From NCBI RefSeq assembly GCF_000519005.1, contig NZ_JAER01000008.1, forward strand, positions 97,796-161,795: DNA of 64,000 nucleotides. The letters are read 5' to 3'. Shown here in pieces: positions 49,165 to 56,182 of the stretch. Positions within the stretch are counted from its first letter, which is position 1. The number at the start of each line of letters is the position of its first letter. Source of the stretch: Nocardioides sp. J54 (GTDB lineage Bacteria > Actinomycetota > Actinomycetes > Propionibacteriales > Nocardioidaceae). Below the pieces are notes generated by a model. That model had not been told where the DNA came from. It saw only the letters and a list, made by a program, of their open reading frames with translations, and made no database searches. Both the position numbers and the translations under genes were made by a program.

Positions 49165-49712
49165 GCCGCGCCTCCGGCGGCGACGGTGGCGCGGGCCGCT
49201 CCGACCGAGGCCCGGACGGCAGCACCGCTGGCCGTCCACCACCGCTCGGCGACGGCGTCGGCGTCGTCGACCTCGCCGTCCAGGACGAACAACCCGCGGC
49301 CGGGAACCACCGCGCCTAGCTCCACGAGGAGCGGGCGCAGGTGGACCTCGACCGCCAGCGCGTGGTGCGCCGACGCGCCGACCATCACGGGGATCGCGGT
49401 CACGCCGGCGAGACCGTCGCCCTCGTACCGGTCGAGGAAGGCCTTCAGCAGCCCCGTGTACGTCGCCTTGTACGTCGGCGACGCGACCACCAGGACGTCG
49501 GCCGATGCGGCCGCGGCGCGGTCCCGGTCCACGGCCGGCGCGGAGGCGGTGAACAGGTCACCAGCGTGCCCGGCCAGCTCGATGGCGCTGCTGACCCCGG
49601 CCCCGCCCAGCTCCTGGGCGACGCGGGCCGCCACGGCATGGGCGACCCGTGAGGTACGGCTCGCCGGGCGGGGGTTGCCGACCAGCGTGGCGATGTTCGT
49701 GGCAGTGGGCAT
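49161..49712 (-). CDS. NAD(P)H-dependent FMN reductase (SsuE/MsuE-like flavodoxin fold)
   Basis: The 183-residue protein has TLVGNPRPASRTSRVAHAVA at the FMN phosphate loop, VVASPTYKATYTGLLKAFLD and GASAHHALAVEVHLRPLLVE. This is the NADPH_dep_FMN_red family, typical partner of sulfonate and sulfone monooxygenases. It is the first gene of the leftward series and overlaps the next by 4 bases. Two different flavin reductases side by side is unusual. Confidence 0.9.
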   Translation of the reverse strand: MPTATNIATLVGNPRPASRTSRVAHAVAARVAQELGGAGVSSAIELAGHAGDLFTASAPAVDRDRAAAASADVLVVASPTYKATYTGLLKAFLDRYEGDGLAGVTAIPVMVGASAHHALAVEVHLRPLLVELGAVVPGRGLFVLDGEVDDADAVAERWWTASGAAVRASVGAARATVAAGGAA

Positions 49713-49766
49713 GCCTCACCATGACGCGGGTCACACTGCCGGCGGAGCACGGAAAACCCCCACCGG

Positions 49767-49792
49767 ACTACGTATCTTCGTGCGTACGTAGT
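49767..49792. promoter_or_regulatory. Inverted repeat upstream of the FMN reductase operon
   Basis: ACTACGTA at 49767-49774 and TACGTAGT at 49785-49792 are perfect inverted 8-bp arms separated by 10 bases. It lies 55 bases upstream of the FMN reductase ATG, in the only sizeable gap of this operon, so it is a candidate operator. Its sequence is unlike the other operators in the window. Confidence 0.5.
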
Positions 49793-49820
49793 GCCCGGGG
49801 GGCGCGCGGCGGGCGGTCGG

Positions 49821-50600
49821 TCAGGCGGTCGTCGCAGCCCGGGCCGGGCCGCGGCTGTTCCAGGCGTCCTCGCCCTTGCGGGCCATCGACCACATCTGGG
49901 CGCCGCGCTCGACCTCGAGGGCCTGGGCCCAGCCGACGGGGGCGCCGAGCTCGAGCTGGAGGCTCGACTTCACCCGACGGGTGAGCACCGGGTCCTGGGC
50001 CGCGACCGCGACCACCTCGCGCGCGAGGTCGTCCAGCTCCTCCCGCGGAGCGCACCGGAACGCCCAGCCGAGCTCGTGCATGCGTCGCCCGGTCAGCGGC
50101 TGGCCCAGCAGGACCATGGCGGCGGCGGTGGGGCGCCCCACGGCTCGCCCGAGCAAGCTGATGTGGCCACCGCCCGGGTGGATGCGACGGGCCAGGAAGC
50201 CGCTGTCGAACACCGCGTCCTCGGTCGTCAGCAGGACGTCGGCGGCCAGGGCGAGGTTCATCCCCGCACCGACGGCACCGCCGACGACGACCGACACCGT
50301 GGGCACAGGCAGCTGTGCGATCCGGCCGAAGACGTCGTACACGGCGGAGATGGTGGCGACCGCCTCCGACGAGGCGGGGTTGCGCGAGGCGGCGGCGAGG
50401 CTGCGGGTGTCCGCGCCGCTGCAGAAGTAGTCACCCTCGGCCCGGACGACCACCGCGCCGACGGACTCGTCGCGCTCGATGGCGTCGCAGTGCGCCACCG
50501 CCGCAGCGGCCATCTCCGGCGTGATCGCGTTCTTCCGGCCGGGGTTGTCGAAGGTCAGGGTGGCCACGCCGTCATCGACGGAGAGGTGGACGTTCGCCAT
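49821..50600 (-). CDS. Enoyl-CoA hydratase/isomerase
   Basis: The 259-residue crotonase-fold protein has VATLTFDNPGRKNAITPEMA, the oxyanion segments EGDYFCSGADTRSLA and VVVGGAVGAGMNLALAADVL, and FLARRIHPGGGHISLLGRAV. The usual second catalytic glutamate region reads HPGGGH, so hydratase, isomerase or another crotonase activity cannot be separated. The ATG at 50600 is chosen because upstream codons are unconserved. It is a single-gene unit behind a strong palindrome. Confidence 0.9.
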   Translation of the reverse strand: MANVHLSVDDGVATLTFDNPGRKNAITPEMAAAAVAHCDAIERDESVGAVVVRAEGDYFCSGADTRSLAAASRNPASSEAVATISAVYDVFGRIAQLPVPTVSVVVGGAVGAGMNLALAADVLLTTEDAVFDSGFLARRIHPGGGHISLLGRAVGRPTAAAMVLLGQPLTGRRMHELGWAFRCAPREELDDLAREVVAVAAQDPVLTRRVKSSLQLELGAPVGWAQALEVERGAQMWSMARKGEDAWNSRGPARAATTA

Positions 50601-50641
50601 GGAATGCCTTCCGGGAGAGCGGAGGAAGAGTGGAGACCTTA

Positions 50642-50659
50642 ACATACCGTTCGGTATGT
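50642..50659. promoter_or_regulatory. Palindrome upstream of the enoyl-CoA hydratase gene
   Basis: ACATACCGTTCGGTATGT has perfect 8-bp arms around a two-base centre, 42 bases upstream of the ATG. It shares ATACCG/CGGTAT ends with the flavin-reductase operator but has a shorter spacing, so it may be read by another TetR-family protein. Confidence 0.6.
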
Positions 50660-50685
50660 AATGGGATTCGACGGGTCACCACGAC

Positions 50686-50719
50686 AGCCGCCCGGCGTCC
50701 TCGTCGACGCCGGGCGGCT
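50686..50719 (-). terminator. 14-bp hairpin after the first P450 gene
   Basis: AGCCGCCCGGCGTC at 50686-50699 pairs perfectly with GACGCCGGGCGGCT at 50706-50719. It lies 30 bases past the P450 stop on the reverse strand and ends the ferredoxin-to-P450 operon. Confidence 0.8.
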
Positions 50720-50748
50720 GCTTCGTGTCCGGGGGCTCCCCGGTCGGG

Positions 50749-51981
50749 TCAGGCCCGGGTGTCCCACTCCAGCGGCAGCGCCTCGAGGCGGAGCTGGCCG
50801 CCGCGCTCGCGCAGGTCGGCGTCCGGGGCGATCCGGTAGTGCGGGATCTGGCGGTGCCACTCCTCCAGCGCGATGACCAGCTCGCGGCGGGCCAGGTGCA
50901 TGCCCAGGCAGCGGTGCTGGCCGGCGCCGAAGGCGATGTGGTTGTTGAGGTTCTCCCGGTGCATGTCGAACTGGTCCGGGGCCTCGAACTTGCGCGGGTC
51001 GCGGCAGGCCTGAGCGACGCCGAGCCAGATCATGTCGCCCTTGCGGAGGTCGAGGCCCTCGTACTCCATGTCCTCGGTGACCTGGCGGCCGACCTGCAGC
51101 ACCAGCGGGTAGAGGCGGATCGCCTCCTCGACGAACTTCGGCCACAGCGACGGGTCGTCCAGGCACTCCTGGCGCGTCTCGGGGTGGGTCGCGAGGTGGT
51201 AGAGCATGTAGCTCAGCGCCGAGCGGGTGGTGTCGAGCCCGGCCGCGAGGGTCGACATGCAGATCGTGACCAGGTCGTCCTCGGGGACGGGCGCACCCAG
51301 CACCTGGCCCTGGATCAGGCGGGTGATCAGGTCCGTGGTCGGGTCACCGGGGTTCTCCCGGCGCTGGCGGATCGCCTGGCGGAGGTACTCGTTGAGCTGC
51401 TCGGTGGCCTCCTCGGCCGTCATGCCCTCGGCGCCGTCGCCGGCCGAGAGGACGCCGCCGAAGATCGCCTCGATCCACGGCAGCAGCTTCTCGCCGTCCT
51501 CGAGCGGGAGGCCGAAGATCTCGAGGAAGACCTCGGTGGGGAACAGGATCGCGAAGCCGCTGGCGACGTCGGTCGCGCCGCTGCCGGCGAACTCGGTGAT
51601 CATGTCGGCGATGCGCTGGCGGGCGATGCCCTCGACCCGCTTGACCGCGGCCGGCGAGAAGTACGGGTTCAGCAGCCGGCGCACGTCGGTGTGGTGCGGC
51701 GGGTTGATCCCCTGCGGCATGAACTTCACGGCGAGGTTGTCGGTGTAGGCGGTCGGCTGGTCGGAGTTGAACTCCTCGTACCGCTGCATGATGTCGACGA
51801 CGTCGTCGTACCTCTGCACCATGTAGTAGCCGTGGTCGAGCGCAGTGCTCCAGCTGAAGCGGTGGGCCTCCCGCTCCGCGTCGAGCAGCTCGTAGGTCTC
51901 GAAGGCCTTGCGGCCCACGGTGTAGTCGGTGCTCGTGATCGGGCACCGGCCGACGTCCTTCAGTTCCGAGCGCTTGGTCAT
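50749..51981 (-). CDS. Cytochrome P450 monooxygenase 1
   Basis: The 410-residue soluble bacterial P450 has the oxygen-activating I-helix motif TLAAGLDTTRSALSYML, the K-helix ExxR in EEAIRLYPLVLQ and the haem thiolate loop FGAGQHRCLGMHLARRE (Cys about 357). It depends on separate ferredoxin and reductase; candidates are the ferredoxins encoded at 52051 and 54117 and the reductase at 62575. It is visibly similar along its length to P450 2. The CYP family cannot be assigned safely, though camphor/terpenoid-type P450s look similar. Confidence 0.94.
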   Translation of the reverse strand: MTKRSELKDVGRCPITSTDYTVGRKAFETYELLDAEREAHRFSWSTALDHGYYMVQRYDDVVDIMQRYEEFNSDQPTAYTDNLAVKFMPQGINPPHHTDVRRLLNPYFSPAAVKRVEGIARQRIADMITEFAGSGATDVASGFAILFPTEVFLEIFGLPLEDGEKLLPWIEAIFGGVLSAGDGAEGMTAEEATEQLNEYLRQAIRQRRENPGDPTTDLITRLIQGQVLGAPVPEDDLVTICMSTLAAGLDTTRSALSYMLYHLATHPETRQECLDDPSLWPKFVEEAIRLYPLVLQVGRQVTEDMEYEGLDLRKGDMIWLGVAQACRDPRKFEAPDQFDMHRENLNNHIAFGAGQHRCLGMHLARRELVIALEEWHRQIPHYRIAPDADLRERGGQLRLEALPLEWDTRA

Positions 51982-52050
51982 GGGTCCTCCTCCGGGGGCG
52001 CGGTGCGCCAGGTCTGTGTCGCTGGGTGGGCTGGGTGAGCCGGGGTGGGC

Positions 52051-52350
52051 TCAGGCGAGCTCGGTGATGTCGAGGGGTGCGGTGGGGGCGTTGCGGGCAC
52101 CGCCGGGCGAGCCGAGCGGCTCGAGCGCCCGCCGGTTGACCTCGAGGTACGACGACCACTGCTCCGGCACGGAGGCGTCGTCGAAGATCGCCTCGACCGG
52201 GCAGACCGGCTCGCACGCACCGCAGTCGACGCACTCGTCGGGGTGGATGTAGAGCATCCGGGACCCCTCGTAGATGCAGTCGATCGGGCACTCGTCCACG
52301 CACGCCTTGTCCTTGGTGTCGACGCACGGGGCAGCGATCACGTAGGTCAT
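52051..52350 (-). CDS. Seven-iron-type ferredoxin (FdxA-like)
   Basis: The 99-residue protein begins MTYVIAAPCVDTKDKACVDE and carries two cluster motifs: the N-terminal C9-x7-C17-x3-C21 set of a 3Fe/4Fe site with CPIDCIYEG, and CVDCGACEPVCPVEAIFDD for a 4Fe-4S cluster. This matches mycobacterial FdxA-type [3Fe-4S][4Fe-4S] ferredoxins. It sits 69 bases upstream of P450 1 and may donate electrons to it. Confidence 0.92.
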   Translation of the reverse strand: MTYVIAAPCVDTKDKACVDECPIDCIYEGSRMLYIHPDECVDCGACEPVCPVEAIFDDASVPEQWSSYLEVNRRALEPLGSPGGARNAPTAPLDITELA

Positions 52351-52361
52351 GTCGTGCTCCT

Positions 52362-52802
52362 TCAGCCCAGCGGCTCGAGGAAGCTCATCTCCGCCTCGCG
52401 GCGGGTGATCTTCCACTGGCCGTCGACGTTGCGGTACTCGTCGCGGTAGCTCGCGGCGGCGCGCTTCCACTCGCCGCTCGCCAGGCGGACCGTGGAGTCC
52501 ACGTCGCAGAGCCCGGTCGCCCGGTCGCCGTCCACCTCGATGACGTGGTTCGCGGTCCAGTGGTGGGTCAGCTCGTGTGCCTCCCAGATGCCGCGGGTCA
52601 TCTCGGCGATGGCGTCGTGGCCGGTCGGCCGGACGTCCTCGCCCAGGACCCACTCGGCCTTCTCGTCGAAGACGCCCAGGAGGCGGTCGAGGTCGCGCTT
52701 GTCGATGCCGTGGCAGTAGTTGGCGGCCAGCTCGCGGATCTGCTCGCGCGCCACCAGCTCGGCGAGGACGTCGGTGCTGTCCTGGCTCGTCGTCTGGCTC
52801 AT
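52362..52802 (-). CDS. SnoaL-like (NTF2-fold) protein 1
   Basis: This 146-residue protein has the SnoaL_4 pattern VAREQIRELAANYCHGIDKR, DLDRLLGVFDEKAEWVLGED, HHWTANHVIEVDGDRATGLC and YRDEYRNVDGQWKITRREAE. The fold hosts isomerases, cyclases and the bile-acid dehydratase BaiE. Acidic and histidine residues in the pocket (YCHGID, HHWTANH) are compatible with dehydration or isomerisation of a hydroxylated ring, but no reaction can be assigned. Confidence 0.85.
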   Translation of the reverse strand: MSQTTSQDSTDVLAELVAREQIRELAANYCHGIDKRDLDRLLGVFDEKAEWVLGEDVRPTGHDAIAEMTRGIWEAHELTHHWTANHVIEVDGDRATGLCDVDSTVRLASGEWKRAAASYRDEYRNVDGQWKITRREAEMSFLEPLG

Positions 52803-52804
52803 CG

Positions 52805-53665
52805 TCAGCTCCTCCGCCCGGCCTCGAACATGCCCACCGGGTTCTCCCACTGGCCGCCGGCGAAGGCCGACGGCCCGGGGGCGGTGCACATGCCGGCGTC
52901 GACGTTGAGGGTCACGCCGGTGATGAAGCGCCCGTCGTCGCTGGCCAGGAAGGCCGCGGCGCCGGCGATGTCCTCGGGCAGGCCGGGACGGTCGATCAGG
53001 TTCCAGTCCGCGAGCAGCTTCTCGGCACCGTCCAGGTCGTTCGCGTCGCCGGTGAGGATGTCCGCGTTCATGGCGGTCAGCATCGCGCCGGGGACGATCA
53101 CGTTGGCGCGGATGCCGAGCGGGCGCACCTCCGCGGCCACCGACTGGGTGAGGCCGATGATGCCGGCCTTCGTCGCGCTGTAGACGTGCGGGCCGGGCCC
53201 GCCCTGCAGGCCGGCCGGGCTGGAGGTCGCGAGCAGCACGCCGCTGCCCTGCTCGGTCATCACCCGGGTGGCGTGCTTGAAGGAGAGCAGCACCCCGCGC
53301 AGGTTGATCGCGATCGTGGCGTCGACGTCCTCGGTGCGCAGCTTCGCGATCGGGCCGAGCGCGCCCATCACGCCCGCGTTGGCGTAGAACACGTCGATCC
53401 GGCCGAACTCCTGCACCGCGGCGTCCACGAGCGCGGCGACGTCCTCCTCGACGGAGACGTCGGTGCGCACGAAGATGGCGCGCTCGCCCAGCTCGGTGGC
53501 CAGCTCCTTGCCGGCCACCTCCTGGACGTCGGCGATGACGACGGACGCGCCCTCCGCGTGGAAGCGGCGGATGGTGGCCGCCCCGATGCCGGAAGCGCCA
53601 CCGGTCACCACGGCGACCCGGCCGGCGAAGCGGTCGACGACGGGCTTGACGTGCACGGCGCTCAC
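52805..53665 (-). CDS. Short-chain dehydrogenase/reductase
   Basis: This 286-residue classical SDR has VTGGASGIGAATIRRF (cofactor loop), IADVQEVAG (acidic residue favouring NAD), NAGVMGALGPI, catalytic Ser in LLATSSPAGLQGGPG and YSATK. It probably oxidises the alcohol made by P450 1. The GTG start at 53665 overlaps the upstream SnoaL stop (GTGA). The C-terminal 25 residues (PSAFAGGQWENPVGMFEAGR) extend past the usual SDR end. Confidence 0.92.
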   Translation of the reverse strand: MSAVHVKPVVDRFAGRVAVVTGGASGIGAATIRRFHAEGASVVIADVQEVAGKELATELGERAIFVRTDVSVEEDVAALVDAAVQEFGRIDVFYANAGVMGALGPIAKLRTEDVDATIAINLRGVLLSFKHATRVMTEQGSGVLLATSSPAGLQGGPGPHVYSATKAGIIGLTQSVAAEVRPLGIRANVIVPGAMLTAMNADILTGDANDLDGAEKLLADWNLIDRPGLPEDIAGAAAFLASDDGRFITGVTLNVDAGMCTAPGPSAFAGGQWENPVGMFEAGRRS

Positions 53666-54114
53666 TTGGCCCACCCCTGGTCGAGCGTGGTGCCCATGTG
53701 CACCTCGATGGTCTTCTCGACGAACAGCGGGGACTCGCCGCTCACGTCGATGGTGTCGTCGTAGGTGCCCCACCCGATGATCGAGGCGTCGTCGCCGCGA
53801 CCGACGTAGAGGAAGTACGACTGCAGCCGGACCACGCCGGGCTCCAGCGACTCGGACTTCGCGTTGGCCAGGAAGTGCCGCTTCAGCGAGGTGTCGGCGG
53901 CGAAGGCCTCGCCGTAGAACTTCTCGATCGCGTCGCGACCCTCGAAGCTGCCCATCGGGGTGTGCAGCTTGCCGTCGACGGCGAACAACGCGGCGACGGT
54001 GGCCGGGTCCGGCACGTCCAGGGTCTCGGCATAGGTGTGGAAGAAGCCCCGGGCCGCCTCCACGTCCTCGAGCCGCCCGAGCCGGGCGGCGAGCTCCTCG
54101 ATCGTCACGCTCAT
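53662..54114 (-). CDS. SnoaL-like (NTF2-fold) protein 2
   Basis: The 150-residue protein reads VEAARGFFHTYAETLDVPDP, LFAVDGKLHTPMGSFEGRDA, EKFYGEAFAADTSLKRHFLA and IIGWGTYDDTIDVSGESPLF. It is an NTF2-like fold distinct from protein 1. Two such proteins in one P450 operon suggest a ring-modifying step or a heteromeric pair. Starts two bases after the ferredoxin stop. Confidence 0.83.
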   Translation of the reverse strand: MSVTIEELAARLGRLEDVEAARGFFHTYAETLDVPDPATVAALFAVDGKLHTPMGSFEGRDAIEKFYGEAFAADTSLKRHFLANAKSESLEPGVVRLQSYFLYVGRGDDASIIGWGTYDDTIDVSGESPLFVEKTIEVHMGTTLDQGWAK

Positions 54115-54116
54115 CT

Positions 54117-54323
54117 TCAGTCCTCCACAACGATGGTCATGGCGCCCTCGGGGCAGGCGGCGGCCGCCTGCTGCGCCAGCGAAACCTGGTCGGCCGCGAT
54201 CACGAAGTCCTCGTGGCGGGCCTGCACGAAGCCCTCCTCGTCGTACGGGAGGAGGTCCTCCGCAACCGAGTAGCAGCGGCCATGTCCGGTGCAGCGGTCG
54301 TAGTCCACGACGACTCGAGCCAT
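54117..54323 (-). CDS. [3Fe-4S] P450-type ferredoxin
   Basis: The 68-residue ferredoxin has the CxxxxxC...C pattern DRCTGHGRCYSVAEDLLPYD and AAAACPEGAMTIV. A histidine-bearing CTGHGRC without a fourth cysteine indicates a single [3Fe-4S] cluster, as in ferredoxins that serve actinobacterial class I P450s. It is the first gene of the operon ending in P450 1, with the shared promoter module 80 bases upstream. Confidence 0.92.
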   Translation of the reverse strand: MARVVVDYDRCTGHGRCYSVAEDLLPYDEEGFVQARHEDFVIAADQVSLAQQAAAACPEGAMTIVVED

Positions 54324-54402
54324 CTCAGGTGTCCTTTCGGTCCCGCCTCGCCGGCGGTGCGTCCCCCAGTGAGGGAGATCACGGGTTGATCTGCGTCACG
54401 CA

Positions 54403-54431
54403 ACCCTGCCTACCATGAACATCAATGTCAA
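54403..54431 (-). promoter_or_regulatory. Shared promoter-operator module, ferredoxin-P450 1 operon
   Basis: Reverse-strand TTGACA (54431-54426), 17-base spacer TTGATGTTCATGGTAGG and CAGGGT (54408-54403). The right half CATGGTA matches the other two copies; the left half is degenerate. A very short or 80-base leader separates it from the ferredoxin ATG. Confidence 0.6.
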
Positions 54432-54479
54432 GCGTCACACCGGAACGTCTCGCCGCAAGTGAAAACCTGCGTGATTTCG

Positions 54480-54508
54480 TTGACAACCATGCGAATGGTA
54501 TTTACGGT
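54480..54508 (+). promoter_or_regulatory. Shared promoter-operator module, second solute-binding protein
   Basis: TTGACA at 54480-54485, 17-base spacer ACCATGCGAATGGTATT and TACGGT at 54503-54508. The spacer contains the inverted repeat ACCAT-N4-ATGGT, so a bound regulator would block polymerase. It is the most symmetric of three copies. Confidence 0.7.
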
Positions 54509-54558
54509 TCCCTTGATCCATCAGCGTGACCCACGTCACTCACCCCGAAAGTCGACAC

Positions 54559-55692
54559 ATGATCACGATTCCCCTCACCCGGTCCCGCCGGGCCGCCTCC
54601 GGCGCGCTGGCCGCGCTGGTCCTCCTCACCGCCGCGGCCTGTGGCTCCAGCACGGCCAGCAGCGTCTCCGACGAGGACGTCAACCAGGAGGGCCTCCAGC
54701 AGGCGCGTGAGCTGGTGGCCGAGTTCAGCAAGCAGCCCACCCGGATCCCCAACGCCACCCCGATCGGCAAGCCGGTCCCGAAGGGCAAGCGGGTCACCTT
54801 CCTCTCCTGCGGCACCTCGACCTGCAACCTCGAGGCCGACATCATCAAGCAGGCCACGGACGCGCTCGGCTGGGAGTTCACCGCGATCGCCAACGACGGC
54901 ACCCCCGAGGGCATCAAGAAGGGCTGGCAGCAGATCCTTCGCGACAAGCCCGACGGCGTGCTCTACCCGGCCACCCCGGTCTCCGCCTTCAAGAACGAGC
55001 TCGACCAGGCCGCGGAGATGGGCATCGAGGTCGTCGCGTGCTGCACCACCGACCCGGCCGACGGCGAGAAGCTGGACTTCGTCATCGGCACCCCGGAGCA
55101 GTCCGAGCGCCCGGGCGAGCTGATGGCGGCGTACATCGTCGACAAGAGCGACGGCAAGGGCAACGCGGTCTTCGTCAACGTCTCCGCGTTCGAGATCATC
55201 GGCTCGATCAAGAAGGGCTACGACAAGGTCTTCGACGAGACCTGCGAGGCCTGCGGCAACGACGTCATCGACATCCCGATCACCGCGCTCGGCAAGGACG
55301 TCCCGGACCGGATCGTGTCCTACCTGCGCTCCAACCCGAACACGAAGTACGTCGCGCTCAGCATCGACGGTGCCCTCGGTGCCGGCCTGCCGGCCGCGCT
55401 CAAGGCCGCCGGCCTCAACGACGTCACCGTGATCGGCGTCGGCCCGGACGAGACCACGCTGCAGTACATCTCCGGCGGCCTCCAGGAGGCGACCATCACC
55501 TTCCCGTACTACGAGGAGATGTTCTCCATGGTCGACGCGCTGGCCCGCAAGTTCGCCGGCGTGGAGCCCGACCCGGACGTCGAGGTCCCGGACTGGATCG
55601 TCACCAAGGACACGCTCCCGACCGACAAGGAGATCTTCCCGGTCGTGGCCGACGTCTCCGACCAGTACTTCAAGCTCTGGGGCGTCAACTGA
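54559..55692 (+). CDS. Lipoprotein solute-binding protein 2 of a ribose-type ABC importer
   Basis: The 377-residue precursor has a lipoprotein signal (AALVLLTAAACGSSTA, lipobox AAAC) and a type-I binding fold. It carries cysteine pairs CGTSTC and CEAC at positions equivalent to the first solute-binding protein, and the same C-terminal pattern (VPDWIVTKDTLPTDKEIFP). An extra CC (VACCTTDPADG) is present. Its ATPase and permease are encoded downstream on the opposite strand (57433-60071). The ATG at 54559 is favoured by the signal peptide. Confidence 0.92.
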   Translation: MITIPLTRSRRAASGALAALVLLTAAACGSSTASSVSDEDVNQEGLQQARELVAEFSKQPTRIPNATPIGKPVPKGKRVTFLSCGTSTCNLEADIIKQATDALGWEFTAIANDGTPEGIKKGWQQILRDKPDGVLYPATPVSAFKNELDQAAEMGIEVVACCTTDPADGEKLDFVIGTPEQSERPGELMAAYIVDKSDGKGNAVFVNVSAFEIIGSIKKGYDKVFDETCEACGNDVIDIPITALGKDVPDRIVSYLRSNPNTKYVALSIDGALGAGLPAALKAAGLNDVTVIGVGPDETTLQYISGGLQEATITFPYYEEMFSMVDALARKFAGVEPDPDVEVPDWIVTKDTLPTDKEIFPVVADVSDQYFKLWGVN

Positions 55693-55729
55693 CGCACCGC
55701 TGCCCCACCTGAGGGTGGGACCTGACGGA

Positions 55730-55760
55730 GGGCCCGTCACCTCGACGAGGTGGCGGGCCC
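55730..55760 (+). terminator. Strong hairpin after the second solute-binding protein
   Basis: GGGCCCG at 55730-55736 pairs with CGGGCCC at 55754-55760, with an inner CACCTCG/CGAGGTG extension. It is followed by TTC. It ends the single-gene transcript. Confidence 0.8.
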
Positions 55761-55820
55761 TTCGGCGTTCCTGCGACGACCCTCGACGGCCGCGCCGGGG
55801 CCGGGTCCCCGACGACGGGC

Positions 55821-56096
55821 TCACCCAGCAGCAGTCGGGTCGGACGAGTGCTCACCGATCGCGTACCGGAGGCGCAGACCGATGTCGCTGAGGGCCTCGG
55901 CCACGTCGGCACGACGGTGCGGGCCGGGCCCCTCCAGCAGGCCGACGTCGGCGCACTGGTCAGCCAGTCGCTGGAGGCCGTGGTCGTCCACGTCCCCTCC
56001 GCGCACGGCAGCCTCGTAGCGAGCGAGGACGACCATCAGCACCATGACGTCGGCCTGGCCGACGGGGTTGGTGGTGGGTGGGTTCATCCGGGCCAT
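55821..56096 (-). CDS. Small helical hypothetical protein
   Basis: A frame of 91 residues begins MARMNPPTTNPVGQADVMVL and continues with amphipathic helices (LMVVLARYEAAVRGGDVDDH, LQRLADQCADVGLLEGPGPH, VAEALSDIGLRLRYAIGEHS). It looks protein-like rather than a GC-rich shadow, and it fills the gap between two terminators. The ribosome-binding site is weak (GGGGTGG). No family is recognised. Confidence 0.45.
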   Translation of the reverse strand: MARMNPPTTNPVGQADVMVLMVVLARYEAAVRGGDVDDHGLQRLADQCADVGLLEGPGPHRRADVAEALSDIGLRLRYAIGEHSSDPTAAG

Positions 56097-56128
56097 GCTG
56101 CCACCCCGGACCGGCAGGCAACGCACGA

Positions 56129-56156
56129 AGCCGCCCGGCCAGAGGGCCGGGCGGCT
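56129..56156 (-). terminator. 12-bp perfect hairpin after the second P450 gene
   Basis: AGCCGCCCGGCC and GGCCGGGCGGCT pair around an AGAG loop, 27 bases past the P450 2 stop on the reverse strand. It ends the ALDH-to-P450 operon. Confidence 0.8.
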
Positions 56157-56182
56157 GGTGCGTGATGACTACCTGAGTCGGG

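Noticed and set aside
34609..49712. A classical Rut pyrimidine-degradation operon
   Set aside because: RutA-, RutC- and RutF-like proteins are present, but no RutB isochorismatase-like amidase, RutD hydrolase, RutE reductase or RutG permease is seen, and the RidA genes are far from the RutA-like gene.
49161..49712. Quinone reductase rather than FMN reductase
   Set aside because: The GNPRPASRT loop and SPTYKATYTGLLK segment fit SsuE/MsuE-type FMN reductases, and the flavin reductase and LLM neighbours support that role.
55730..56156. Attachment site or mobile element boundary between two hairpins
   Set aside because: Both hairpins sit directly after stop codons of the flanking genes and behave as terminators. 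No integrase, tRNA or direct repeats are nearby.
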